DNA of 64,000 nucleotides, from NCBI RefSeq assembly GCF_031583595.1, contig NZ_CP134145.1:2976001-3040000 (forward strand). The letters run 5' to 3'. Below, piece after piece: positions 37,126 through 45,478 of this stretch. Numbering within the stretch: the stretch's first letter is position 1; each line of letters starts with the position of its first letter. Source of the stretch: Thalassotalea psychrophila. Its GTDB lineage: Bacteria > Pseudomonadota > Gammaproteobacteria > Enterobacterales > Alteromonadaceae. The translations under genes were made by a program, and so were the position numbers. The notes beneath the pieces were generated by a model that ran no database searches, was not told where the DNA came from, and saw only the letters and a program-made list of their open reading frames with translations.

Positions 37126-37557
37126 CTAGCTTATGTGTTTTTGTTGTATCGGCAATATCACAGACAGATCACGCTGAATTGACGTAATATTTTCCAATTT
37201 GAAATATTTATTCATCATTGATGTACACACAGAACAGGCGGCAATCACCCTCCCTCTAGTATCTGTTTCTTCTAAAAATTCAATGGTACTTTGCTCGGGT
37301 AACCTCGGCTCTCGACATTTAAAACAATAAAGCTCATATGGCTTACATGTGCGCTTATTCATTCCCCTTTGATGTATTGCAAATTGTTTTAATTCAGTAC
37401 CTAAAATAAGTATTGGTCGTTTGTTATCACAAACCTTTAGCCCCTTAACAATCCAGTTTCTGATAGTGCGCTTATGAACACCTAGAAGTATCGCAGCTTC
37501 TTCAACGGTGTAACTTCGGTGAATTTTGCATATATTTGGGTTAATACGCTTACTCAT
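37126..37557 (-). CDS. HTH plus zinc-ribbon small DNA-binding protein
   Basis: 143 residues. An excisionase/MerR-like helix-turn-helix (YTVEEAAILLGVHKRTIRNWI) fills residues 16-36. A zinc ribbon has CxxC pairs Cys78/81 and Cys108/111. It overlaps the alpA-like gene by 4 bp (ATGA) and leads into the recombinase gene, so the three are one operon. Probably a directionality or regulatory factor of the recombinase. Confidence 0.7.
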   Translation of the reverse strand: MSKRINPNICKIHRSYTVEEAAILLGVHKRTIRNWIVKGLKVCDNKRPILILGTELKQFAIHQRGMNKRTCKPYELYCFKCREPRLPEQSTIEFLEETDTRGRVIAACSVCTSMMNKYFKLENITSIQRDLSVILPIQQKHIS

Positions 37558-37754
37558 ACTAGCCCCCTACTTTTACTTGCTACTATGCATCGTTCAAGCC
37601 ACTGATTAATGTCTTCTTCTAACCAGCCTACAGCTCTATCACCTAAAGATATTGATTGAGGAAATATTTGATTTTTCATACGTAGATAAATACTGCTTCG
37701 TGATAAACCAGTAAGTTCGATAACAGCAGGTAGGCGTAATATTTTGTGAGCCAT
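37554..37754 (-). CDS. AlpA-family regulatory/excisionase-like protein
   Basis: 66 residues, a single winged-helix HTH: ILRLPAVIELTGLSRSSIYLRM, then FPQSISLGDRAVGWLEEDINQWLE, the AlpA signature. AlpA activates excision or gene expression in P4-like and satellite elements. An 11-bp perfect inverted repeat lies just upstream and overlaps the likely promoter. Confidence 0.88.
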   Translation of the reverse strand: MAHKILRLPAVIELTGLSRSSIYLRMKNQIFPQSISLGDRAVGWLEEDINQWLERCIVASKSRGLV

Positions 37755-37760
37755 AATGAG

Positions 37761-37795
37761 ATCTCTTAGTTGCTTAGTGAATGTAACTAAGAGAT
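37761..37795. promoter_or_regulatory. palindromic operator before alpA
   Basis: ATCTCTTAGTT (37761-37771) and AACTAAGAGAT (37785-37795) are a perfect 11-bp inverted repeat ending 6 bp upstream of the alpA ATG. Likely a regulator site or a recombination site of the inner module. Confidence 0.6.
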
Positions 37796-37938
37796 TAAAT
37801 GGGCGAATTTTAATTTAAAATAGTGATTTACGTACCAGCAAAAACAAGTAACCAATTGATTTACCATTGTTTTATATTTTGGTTGAATTGATTGTTAAAT
37901 CTATGAATTGCTTAAAAGGCAGATAAATAAGGGGCTAG

Positions 37939-37964
37939 AGTTGGGCGTTCTTTTGCGCCCAACT
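37939..37964. terminator. hairpin after the 262-residue gene
   Basis: AGTTGGGCG/CGCCCAACT (9 bp, 8-nt loop) just beyond the stop at 37968. The better T run is on the plus strand, so terminator polarity is uncertain. Confidence 0.5.
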
Positions 37965-37967
37965 ATT

Positions 37968-38756
37968 TTATTTTTTCATGTTTTTTCGAATAGTTTCTGA
38001 ACTTGCACCGTCGGCGATAGGCATTAACGCTATCTTTCTAGAGATCCAAGAGTCATTTTGTTTAGGATGTTGCCGGTGTAAAATTATATATTCATCATGC
38101 CATGATTTGTATTTGGCTAGCTTGTTCGCTCGTTGTAGTTCTCTTTTACTGACTTTAGGTTTATAAGAATCATCCACATTTGCTGGATTATTTAACGAAT
38201 ATTTTAATCTATCGTTATCAAGTGTCAGCTTATCGCCATCAAAATATAAAATGTCTGCTATAGGTAAAATATGCTGGTTAACTTCTAATGATAGTGGCTC
38301 TATAATTAAGTTAATCCATTTACGACCGGTGTCACTTTTGAGCATACCTAGACTAAGTACTTTATTATCTTTTGAGTAACGTATATCTGTTGTAAGAGCT
38401 AATAAATGTCTGATAACTTTCGCTAATTGTCCTATGCTAATTTGCCATTGTTTTAGCTGCTCATTAGGGATAGTTAGCCGCCCCATTTGTTCATGCATAA
38501 TTGGATGATCACAAATAGCGTAATACTTGGTCTTATTTGGGTACACATGCGGTATCACATCAACATTACAATGATGTTCACAACCTTGGCATTGAATGGC
38601 TGCTGCGTTTGAAATTGGCGTTATTAACCTACAATCAAGCATTAGCTTAAATGCTTCTTTTTGCCACAAATTAACCGCTAGCCAGCTTAAAACTACTTTA
38701 TGATTTTTTATCGATAAAGCGCTTAATAACAATAATAAAACCTGATCTACACGCAT
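37968..38756 (-). CDS. unrecognised protein with cysteine cluster and C-terminal HTH-like segment (262 aa)
   Basis: A cysteine/histidine cluster CQGCEHHC (56-63) plus ICDHP (Cys82) suggests a metal site. The C-terminus, KQNDSWISRKIALMPIADGASSETIRKNM, resembles a helix-turn-helix. No family name can be given. It overlaps the 394-residue gene by 10 bp, so the two are translationally coupled and likely work together. Position beside the AlpA-recombinase module suggests a role in the element's replication, maintenance or defence; this is inference. Confidence 0.6.
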   Translation of the reverse strand: MRVDQVLLLLLSALSIKNHKVVLSWLAVNLWQKEAFKLMLDCRLITPISNAAAIQCQGCEHHCNVDVIPHVYPNKTKYYAICDHPIMHEQMGRLTIPNEQLKQWQISIGQLAKVIRHLLALTTDIRYSKDNKVLSLGMLKSDTGRKWINLIIEPLSLEVNQHILPIADILYFDGDKLTLDNDRLKYSLNNPANVDDSYKPKVSKRELQRANKLAKYKSWHDEYIILHRQHPKQNDSWISRKIALMPIADGASSETIRKNMKK

Positions 38757-39931
38757 GGTAAACTCATATTTACCGGTTGTGGTTCGATGCCTGAAGCAGT
38801 TAGCATTTCACGAATAAGTAATTCATCACCAAAATTACCTAAATTGCATTTATCTGGCATTGATAATGTAAAGGTACGAGTTTGATGTGCCCTATTTGGT
38901 TTAGGAAAAAATGAAACTTTAAGTGTTACCTCACTAGTGTATCTATTAGATAAATTTAATTCTGCTAATCGTTCATGAATGGCATTTTTATTTTTATCAG
39001 GACATTCTATTATCGCAATGTGACTTTTAGGATCAATGCAACTAGTAGCATGTACTTTTAATATTTGAACATTAAAAATATCTGTATTTTCAGGAATAAC
39101 AAAATTAAAATCGGCGGTAACTAACGGTTCTAAATCATATACTTTATCTTCAACAAATGGAGTGAAATTTTTAAGCTTAGATTTTAAAATATTTTGAACA
39201 AAAAGTTGTTGTAACTTGGGAACGTTTCTAGCGTTATTTTTGGCATAAACGTCTAATGTGGCTAGTCTTTCACAATAAACAAAAATAATTTCAAATGCCA
39301 TTGTGTGAGGTAAATCTTGTAAGCCATCTTGTACCCACTCAACCTCTGTTTTGGCAAAGTCTTCTGGAAATGCACAGAAGTAGTCAAGTTCACCGCGTTT
39401 GTAATATTCTATTTTACAACGTTTTCCACGGCCTTCCTTAATAAAGAAATACTCACCAATAGTTTGAGCTAATAGCTCTATGTCTATTTCTTCAAATGGT
39501 TTATCAAATGCCGGTAAGTTTTTTATTTTCCTCCAATATGATGACGGGATATTAGCTGTTTGAAAGAAAATAGAAGCGCCTTGCCAATACTCAGGGCTAT
39601 CAAGAAAAGCCCACATAGCTTTATTATGTAAGCCATAAATTTCTGCTATCTGTTCAACAAAGTTAGCATTATCAAACTCTTTAGCTTCATCTGTTAAAGC
39701 AATAATACCGCCATCTGTAGCTAGAGCATTTATTCTTTGAAAATCAGATTCTATTCTATGCCTAGTTAGATCGTCCAACTTTAAAAATGCTTCAAAAATA
39801 AGGTCAACTTCATGATCATAAATTGAATCAAGATCTAAATCGAAATCTATATCTTTGATCTTAAAGTAATCAATTAATAATTTATTAGAAACTTTGCGAA
39901 AAAATTGTTTTGGGGAATATTGTGCATTCAC
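38747..39931 (-). CDS. unrecognised protein paired with the 262-residue gene (394 aa)
   Basis: Opens with SPKQFFRKVSNKLLIDYFKIKDIDF and a helical N-terminal half, then a mixed C-terminal half with strands (VTLKVSFFPKPNRAHQTRTF). No signal peptide, membrane segment or known catalytic motif. First gene of a two-gene coupled unit, divergent from the 1073-residue gene over 283 bp. Intact long frames in an AT-rich island suggest a functional pair. No function claimed. Confidence 0.6.
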   Translation of the reverse strand: MNAQYSPKQFFRKVSNKLLIDYFKIKDIDFDLDLDSIYDHEVDLIFEAFLKLDDLTRHRIESDFQRINALATDGGIIALTDEAKEFDNANFVEQIAEIYGLHNKAMWAFLDSPEYWQGASIFFQTANIPSSYWRKIKNLPAFDKPFEEIDIELLAQTIGEYFFIKEGRGKRCKIEYYKRGELDYFCAFPEDFAKTEVEWVQDGLQDLPHTMAFEIIFVYCERLATLDVYAKNNARNVPKLQQLFVQNILKSKLKNFTPFVEDKVYDLEPLVTADFNFVIPENTDIFNVQILKVHATSCIDPKSHIAIIECPDKNKNAIHERLAELNLSNRYTSEVTLKVSFFPKPNRAHQTRTFTLSMPDKCNLGNFGDELLIREMLTASGIEPQPVNMSLPCV

Positions 39932-40214
39932 TATCTATAATACTATTTTTATTCTTAATATATTAAACCTAGCATAGTACAAAAAACATACAAATATTAA
40001 TGATAAGTAATTTAATAGAAAATCAAATTTAACCCCATGTTACTGAATTAAAGCCTTCGTACAGGTATTAATTGGAAAAGCAAGTACATTTATACCATAA
40101 TTAACTATCCATCTAACATTAAATTTAGAGTAACCAAACAGAATCAAAAAAAATAATTAAATTGTTTTGTATTGAAATAAGTTTATATCACTTTTTTATA
40201 CAAGGATTTTAATT
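39932..40214. other. divergent promoter region
   Basis: 283 bp of about 75 percent A+T between two divergent cargo genes. The 1073-residue gene has an AAGGAT ribosome site just before its ATG. No repeat or clear operator is visible. Confidence 0.35.
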
Positions 40215-43200
40215 ATGAAACAATTCAAATTAATCATTTCGTTTTTGATCATTTCTATTTTCCAAGCACAAGCCAACAACGATGACTTCAATAAAAAGGA
40301 AGTGACTCGAGCCATATTAATTGAAAAATTTGTAAATGATCCTAAAGCAATGGCTATTTCACAGACTAGAGCTTGGGGTATTAATAAAGGACTCGCTGGA
40401 GAAAAATTGAATGATTTCGTAGACAATTATGCTCAAATTTATGATGAACAGATAGAAATCTATGAAACTGGTGAATTACCACTTTCAAATGATGATAAAT
40501 TAATCCGAGATATTTCTAAGTGGTCTTTGCAAACTTTAATAGGCTCCTATGCTAAAGGTACAGAGGGATTAACTGGCCTACTAGTAGATGCTGGATATGA
40601 GGAACTCGATGATTATATTTCTACAGACGCTGTAGATTTCTCTGGTGATTTTATTGCCGAAAGAGCTTATCAAAGTGCTGTTAATGTTGAAAAAATTACA
40701 GATATAATCCTTAACACGGAAAATATAAGAGACGGGCTTATCTCGGACATAGGAGTAGATATAGATGCTGACGTGGATACTCAGTTGGCTCGTTTCCCTA
40801 ATATTGGTGCCATGTTAACGGCTCAAGACAATAGTAGATCACTTTTAGATATTACAAATGAATTATCAAGCTTAGATATCAATTTAGCGGAAAACCAAGT
40901 TAGAATTGAAGAGGTTAGAAGTGAAATCAAGCTCATATTGAATGAACGATTTGATAATTTAAACGATAATTTAGGACTGGAATTTGATTCTTTGGGAGAA
41001 CTAATTTCGGAGCAAAGGGATGAAGTAATACAACGGGCACTTATTTTAGAAGGAAATATTGGAAGAAATAGAGAGTTACTAACATCCTATATTTTATCAC
41101 AACAAGAAAGGGAAGATAGAAAAACAATTGAGCTTCAAAAAGAAATTGAGAGAAAGCAAAAAGTGGCTACAGAAAGAGCAACTGTAGGTCTTGCCGCAAT
41201 GCTACTTGATAGAATCGAGAAGGGAGCAGGACAAAAAATAATTGGAATGTACAATAGTCTAAAACAAATAGAGTCTGCAATAAAAATATTTAAAGCAACA
41301 AAAAACATCGATTTTGCTAGTTTTGCACAATTATCTAGTGGAATTGCAAATCCGGCAATGGCTATTTTCAGTTTAGTCCAAGCATCAGGACCAAGTGTTG
41401 ATGACATTATTCTAAGTCAACTAGCTGACATATCGAAAAAAATTGATAACCTTAGAGTTGAAATGCATGAACGTTTTGATGCTGTTGATACAAAGCTAGA
41501 TAGGATCTTTATTGAAGTTAGTTCCGGTTTTGACTTATTAGCATTAAAACAAAATTTAAACATTGACATCACTATAAAAAATATTCAGGTAGGTATTGAT
41601 ACTCAATCGCTGATTATTAGCGAAACTAAGAAGTTAAGTGATGCGATAAGAGATACTGTACTTGTACCGTGTATAAAAAGAGCTTCAACGCTTCCATTAC
41701 CCGATGAGGATTTTATTGATTGTGTTTCACATTTAAATAACAACGCAATTGTTTTCATAGCTCGTGAACAAGCAAAATATGACCCTTCGTCTGATTATGA
41801 CAGCTTATCCACTTTATTATTACAAGAAGGAGATAACAATACAGAATTAATACAAACAATGTATGAATTAAAAAGTAATACAACTATATCTGACGAAATT
41901 TTACCCTCTAGAACAGCATGGCTGACAGCGTCTAATTGGTATAACGATTTTTTACTAAAAGATATTGAACAAACTGTTCGATCTAAAATAACACCTAATA
42001 TAGGAGTAATCATAAATACAGGAACTCAAATTAATGATTTTCATAAAAAGGTACTGTTAAGTTTAAATTATCCAAATAATCCTGCTGATTTTAGCCCCAT
42101 CGAGTCTTATCTCGATAGAGGGGACCTATTACTAGAGGATATAGATAAATTAAAAAATGATGTTAAAGAAACATATTTTACGGATAAGGCATATTACCTC
42201 AATAATATTCATGATGAATTTGATGCTATTACATCAGAAGGAGATATAGATTGGACGTTAGCTGGAAATGACCCTTATTTAACTGACGACGGTGCTAAAT
42301 ATTTATTCTCTAAACTCCCCCCCCATTTACGTAAAATATTACTAAATGGAATGGGAAACGCGGAAATTACAGTCAACTTTACAGGCACACGGTTTCATTA
42401 CCATAGTTGTGGAACCTTTGGAGAAAGAACTTATACAATTGCTGATTGGGATAACTACACTCTGAGTATTGAAATAACACCGCCAGAAGAAATTGGTTTT
42501 AATTCTAAAACTATCACTACACTAAATTTCAGAATTCCATGGGATGGCAGTGGAGAAGTTCGGTTAGGATGTGGTGGATTTATCACAAAAGGTAGAAAGT
42601 TTAAAAATACAGATGGGGAATTAGCTAAAGCAATTATTGCAACGGTTGAGAACAATCCTAATACGTTAAATATTGATGAAATCCCTTTACAAGAAGTGAA
42701 AAGCGTTTGGGATAATCATAGAAATATTATTGGACTTCAATTACTAACCCACCTAGAGTTTCCTGTATACAATGACCCGTTAGAATTTGAAAATGCTTTC
42801 ATTTCTGCATTATTAAGATACGCTTTTCAAGACAAATTGATGGAAAATGATCCTTTATTCTTTATATCAAGTGGCAAGGCAGGCTTGCCAAGTTTGATAT
42901 TATTTTCAGATATCGTAAATGAAGTAATGGTTTCAAAAGGTGAGCAAGTAGCAGTAAATATGGTCTGGCAAGTCGACAAATACATTACTGACGAAATTTC
43001 GTCACTACATCAATTTTTTAACTCGGGTTCCTTCAAAGAGTTTTTAAACATCCAACAAAAATTATTGAACCTAGATTATTCCAGTAAAAAATTAGAGAAT
43101 ACTAAGTTACTTCTTGAGATAGAGGCAGAAAACTACTTTAAGGATTCCGATGGTGATGGGATTAGAGATAACGAAGATGCATTCCCAAATGACCCTAATG

Positions 43201-43436
43201 AAACAAAAGACTCAGATGGCGATGGTATTGGCGATAACGAAGATGCATTCCCAAATGACTCTAATGAAACAAAAGACTCCGATGGCGATGGTATTGGCGA
43301 TAACGCTGACTCTACCCCTAATGGTGGTAATAGTGATCCTAAAGATAATAGTTCAGGAGGCGGAGGTGGGTCCTTAGCATGGGTACTGTTATTACTGGTA
43401 ATAATATCAAGTTATCGTATTAGGATCATACGATAA
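40215..43436 (+). CDS. large exported protein with coiled coil, calcium-type repeats and GlyGly-CTERM tail
   Basis: 1073 residues. Signal peptide at 1-20 (ends QAQA). Residues 210-330 and around 400-450 are heptad-rich, including MHERFDAVDTKLDRIF, so coiled coils are likely. Residues 330-400 have an Ala/Ile/Phe-rich stretch that could insert in a membrane. Three tandem thrombospondin type-3-like repeats (DSDGDGIxDNEDAFPND) run from 977 to about 1036. A Gly-rich run, a 14-residue hydrophobic segment and RIRIIR follow: a GlyGly-CTERM sorting signal, processed by rhombosortase in known cases. The body matches no family I know. Surface-anchored adhesin or toxin-like protein is inference. Confidence 0.75.
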   Translation: MKQFKLIISFLIISIFQAQANNDDFNKKEVTRAILIEKFVNDPKAMAISQTRAWGINKGLAGEKLNDFVDNYAQIYDEQIEIYETGELPLSNDDKLIRDISKWSLQTLIGSYAKGTEGLTGLLVDAGYEELDDYISTDAVDFSGDFIAERAYQSAVNVEKITDIILNTENIRDGLISDIGVDIDADVDTQLARFPNIGAMLTAQDNSRSLLDITNELSSLDINLAENQVRIEEVRSEIKLILNERFDNLNDNLGLEFDSLGELISEQRDEVIQRALILEGNIGRNRELLTSYILSQQEREDRKTIELQKEIERKQKVATERATVGLAAMLLDRIEKGAGQKIIGMYNSLKQIESAIKIFKATKNIDFASFAQLSSGIANPAMAIFSLVQASGPSVDDIILSQLADISKKIDNLRVEMHERFDAVDTKLDRIFIEVSSGFDLLALKQNLNIDITIKNIQVGIDTQSLIISETKKLSDAIRDTVLVPCIKRASTLPLPDEDFIDCVSHLNNNAIVFIAREQAKYDPSSDYDSLSTLLLQEGDNNTELIQTMYELKSNTTISDEILPSRTAWLTASNWYNDFLLKDIEQTVRSKITPNIGVIINTGTQINDFHKKVLLSLNYPNNPADFSPIESYLDRGDLLLEDIDKLKNDVKETYFTDKAYYLNNIHDEFDAITSEGDIDWTLAGNDPYLTDDGAKYLFSKLPPHLRKILLNGMGNAEITVNFTGTRFHYHSCGTFGERTYTIADWDNYTLSIEITPPEEIGFNSKTITTLNFRIPWDGSGEVRLGCGGFITKGRKFKNTDGELAKAIIATVENNPNTLNIDEIPLQEVKSVWDNHRNIIGLQLLTHLEFPVYNDPLEFENAFISALLRYAFQDKLMENDPLFFISSGKAGLPSLILFSDIVNEVMVSKGEQVAVNMVWQVDKYITDEISSLHQFFNSGSFKEFLNIQQKLLNLDYSSKKLENTKLLLEIEAENYFKDSDGDGIRDNEDAFPNDPNETKDSDGDGIGDNEDAFPNDSNETKDSDGDGIGDNADSTPNGGNSDPKDNSSGGGGGSLAWVLLLLVIISSYRIRIIR
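43141..43330 (+). repeat. 66-bp tandem repeats in the 1073-residue gene
   Basis: Two and a half near-identical 66-bp units encode the DSDGDGI calcium-binding repeats. High identity at the third codon positions suggests recent expansion and likely copy-number variation. Confidence 0.8.
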
Positions 43437-43447
43437 TGAAGTATCGG

Positions 43448-43475
43448 ATCCGGCATAAACAATGCGGGATTTTTT
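43448..43475 (+). terminator. terminator of the 1073-residue gene
   Basis: ATCCGGCAT/ATGCGGGAT with one mismatch and then a T run, 12 bp after the stop. Confidence 0.7.
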
Positions 43476-43599
43476 AAAAACAAAAACTTTATTTAAATCT
43501 GGCCAATAAATAGGCTGGATATGCAGGATCAATCAAATTAATACTTAGAAAGTTGTTTTATTAAGAACCCTAGAATATGAGTCGATTGCTAGGCGATTT

Positions 43600-44841
43600 T
43601 TAAACCGCTTTTAAATGTTTGTTATTTTTAAGTGTTTTTAATTTACCTGTTGCAGCCTCTTCAATACGTCCAGACCACCAAGTCATTAATATCTTTCTAC
43701 GTTCTAAATACTGCGCTCGGTTATAAGCTTTTCTCGCTTCATTTTGATCCTGGTGGGCTAAGGCTGATTCAATTACATCCCCATCAAAACCTTGTTCATT
43801 TAAAGTTGTACTAGCAATAGAACGCATGCCATGAGCCACTAATCGCCCTTTAAAACCCATACGTTGTAATGCTTTGTTTGCTGTTTCTGCATTACTAGGT
43901 TTAGTTGGTTGCCTATCAGATGGAAATATATGCTCTCGATTCCCACTAACAGCTTTAATAACTTCTAAAATAGATAAGGCTTGAGGCGTTAACGGTATTG
44001 TGTGTGCTATTTTCATCTTCATACGTTCTGCAGGAATATTCCATAGCTTATTTTCAAGGTCTATTTCACACCACTTAGCTTCTGCCGCTTCCCTTGGCCT
44101 AACCATAGTATGTAATTGCCATTCAATTAAACAACGAGTTGTGAGTTTAATACTAGCGTAATTTATCGCCTTCATTAACTCTGGTAGCTCTTCAGGCTTT
44201 AGTGATGGCATATGAGTCACTTTCGGCGTTTCAAATGCACTTCGAATACCAGCAAGTGAGTTATGATGTAATAAGCCTGTATTAACTGCATGGCGCATAA
44301 CTTCATTTATATGCCCTATCACTTTACTTGTGGTTTCAAGGCTTCCTTTGGCTGCTAAGGGCTTTAATACGCTAATTACTTCAGGGGCTAATAATTTATC
44401 TATAGGTCTATGCCCTATTTTTGGAAATACATGGTTTTCAAAATTGCGCCATAAGCTTCTTGCGGTGGTTTCTGCGATCTTAGTTTTTTTAATAGCAAGC
44501 CAATCTATAGCAACGCTTTTTAATGTGTTGCTAGCAGCTAGTTGTTTTTCACGAAGTTGATCTTCTTTAAATTCCTTAGGGTCGATATCTTGCGCCAGCA
44601 ATTCACGTGCTTGAGCTCTTTTCTTTCTTGCATCAGCTAACGTTACCTCGGGGTAAGTACCAAAGCCCATTGAACTTCTTTTTTTGGTGACTGGTTTTAC
44701 ATAATCAAATAACCAAGATTTAGCGCCAGACGGTTTAATTCGTAGCTGTAAACCGCTACCATCAGATAGCTTGTATTGTTTGTCTTTTGGTTTTGCTTGT
44801 TTTACCTGAGTATTGGTAAGCGGAGTAACGCCTCTAGCCAT
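43600..44841 (-). CDS. P4-type tyrosine integrase of the island
   Basis: 413 residues. DUF4102 arm-binding domain at about 8-90 (LSDGSGLQLRIKPSGAKSWLFDY, GFGTYPEVTLADARKKR), core-binding domain, then the catalytic domain with Arg248 (VRPREA), HGMRSIAST (His337, Arg340), His363 and the tyrosine in KAYNRAQYLERR (Tyr373). Family members recombine at tRNA 3' ends, and this one lies 165 bp from the tRNA-Leu 3' end. An inverted arm-type repeat overlaps its start, suggesting self-repression. Confidence 0.95.
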   Translation of the reverse strand: MARGVTPLTNTQVKQAKPKDKQYKLSDGSGLQLRIKPSGAKSWLFDYVKPVTKKRSSMGFGTYPEVTLADARKKRAQARELLAQDIDPKEFKEDQLREKQLAASNTLKSVAIDWLAIKKTKIAETTARSLWRNFENHVFPKIGHRPIDKLLAPEVISVLKPLAAKGSLETTSKVIGHINEVMRHAVNTGLLHHNSLAGIRSAFETPKVTHMPSLKPEELPELMKAINYASIKLTTRCLIEWQLHTMVRPREAAEAKWCEIDLENKLWNIPAERMKMKIAHTIPLTPQALSILEVIKAVSGNREHIFPSDRQPTKPSNAETANKALQRMGFKGRLVAHGMRSIASTTLNEQGFDGDVIESALAHQDQNEARKAYNRAQYLERRKILMTWWSGRIEEAATGKLKTLKNNKHLKAV

Positions 44842-44898
44842 TTTAGTAGTACCACTAAGTTATTATTTGAGCTGGTACTACTAACAGTACTACTAAAA
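44841..44898. repeat. right-end integrase arm-type repeats
   Basis: GTACTACTAAAA in inverted form at 44841-44852, GGTACTACTAA at 44874-44884 and AGTACTACTAAAA at 44886-44898. They match the copies at the left end and overlap the integrase ribosome site and promoter region. Confidence 0.65.
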
Positions 44899-44943
44899 AC
44901 CGTGGATTACAAAAAACGCTATGAAATAGCTATAGACATAAAA

Positions 44944-44982
44944 AAGCCAGAAAACCTTATTTATAAAGGACTTTCTGGCTCT
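44944..44982 (-). terminator. terminator between tRNA-Leu and the integrase gene
   Basis: AGCCAGAAA/TTTCTGGCT with a T run on the minus strand. It lies just after the tRNA on the island side and would stop tRNA transcription from running into the integrase. Confidence 0.7.
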
Positions 44983-45005
44983 TGTAGGTTCTAGTTGGAC
45001 CTGTA

Positions 45006-45029
45006 TTTGGTGCGTATGGAGAGACTCGA
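45006..45029 (-). repeat. attR inside the intact tRNA-Leu
   Basis: TTTGGTGCGTATGGAGAGAC and CGA beyond it, the functional counterpart of the attL copy. It spans the CCA end, the acceptor 3' strand and part of the T arm of the tRNA. Confidence 0.8.
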
Positions 45030-45092
45030 ACTCTCACGCCGTGAAGCACAGCCCCCTCAAGGCTGCGTGTCTACCAATTCCACCACATACGC
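45008..45092 (-). tRNA. leuU: tRNA-Leu (anticodon GAG)
   Basis: 85 nt with encoded CCA. Acceptor stem GCGTATG/CATACGC, D arm with GGTAGAC, anticodon stem CAGCC/GGCTG with loop TTGAGGG (anticodon GAG), a long variable arm and T stem GAGAG/CTCTC with TTCGAGT. It lies 23 bp after secG, as leuU does in E. coli, so it is probably cotranscribed with secG. Its 3' end is the island's integration site. Confidence 0.93.
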
Positions 45093-45115
45093 TAAATTTT
45101 TAGAGGAGCGATGGT

Positions 45116-45466
45116 TTATTTTGGTACGTCGCTTTCTTTTTGATCTTCGCTTACTGGTACGTCAGTAGCAGGAGCAATACTTTCTGTTTGCTCTGCGCCA
45201 CCTAAGTTACTCCACTCATCAGTCGCTTTAGTGCGCTGTGCAGTAAGGTTACCTAAAAATAAGCTTAATACGAAAAACAGTGTGGCAAGGATACCTGTAG
45301 TTTTAGTCATGAAGTTACCAGAACCACTTGAACCAAAGATAGTTGCTGATGAACCAGCGCCAAATGAAGCGCCCATGTCTGCACCTTTACCCTGCTGGAT
45401 TAAGATAAAACCAACTAAGATAAGTGCGATAATTAAATAACCAACGATTAATACTTGATACAACAT
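45116..45466 (-). CDS. secG: preprotein translocase subunit SecG
   Basis: 116 residues with the two SecG membrane segments (about 3-23 and 53-73), the conserved QQGKGADMGASFGAG linker and an acidic C-terminal tail. It assists SecYE in export. Start 12 bp after tpiA, with tRNA-Leu just downstream. Confidence 0.95.
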   Translation of the reverse strand: MLYQVLIVGYLIIALILVGFILIQQGKGADMGASFGAGSSATIFGSSGSGNFMTKTTGILATLFFVLSLFLGNLTAQRTKATDEWSNLGGAEQTESIAPATDVPVSEDQKESDVPK

Positions 45467-45478
45467 TATTTTTAAATC

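Larger units (their letters stand above)
34188..45029. mobile_element. integrative island in tRNA-Leu(GAG)
   Basis: About 10.8 kb bounded by a 23/24-bp direct repeat of the tRNA 3' end (34188-34210 and 45006-45029). A P4-type integrase is adjacent to the intact tRNA, and short GTACTACTAA repeats lie near both ends. The gene order outside (kinase operon on the left, tRNA-Leu/secG/tpiA on the right) is resumed beyond it. Contents: a two-TM pentapeptide-like protein, a second recombinase module with AlpA and a zinc-ribbon HTH protein, two unknown overlapping genes, and a 1073-residue exported protein. No conjugation or phage structural genes. Confidence 0.85.

Noticed and set aside
35933-39960. 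Direct repeats bounding an inner element around the second recombinase
   Set aside because: The sequences just outside 35933-35985 and 39932-39990 share only AT-rich runs, so no inner boundary can be claimed.
43150-43377. Second plus-strand frame in the calcium-repeat tract
   Set aside because: Out-of-frame reading of the 66-bp repeats, giving a Met/Gln-rich repeat with no start signal.
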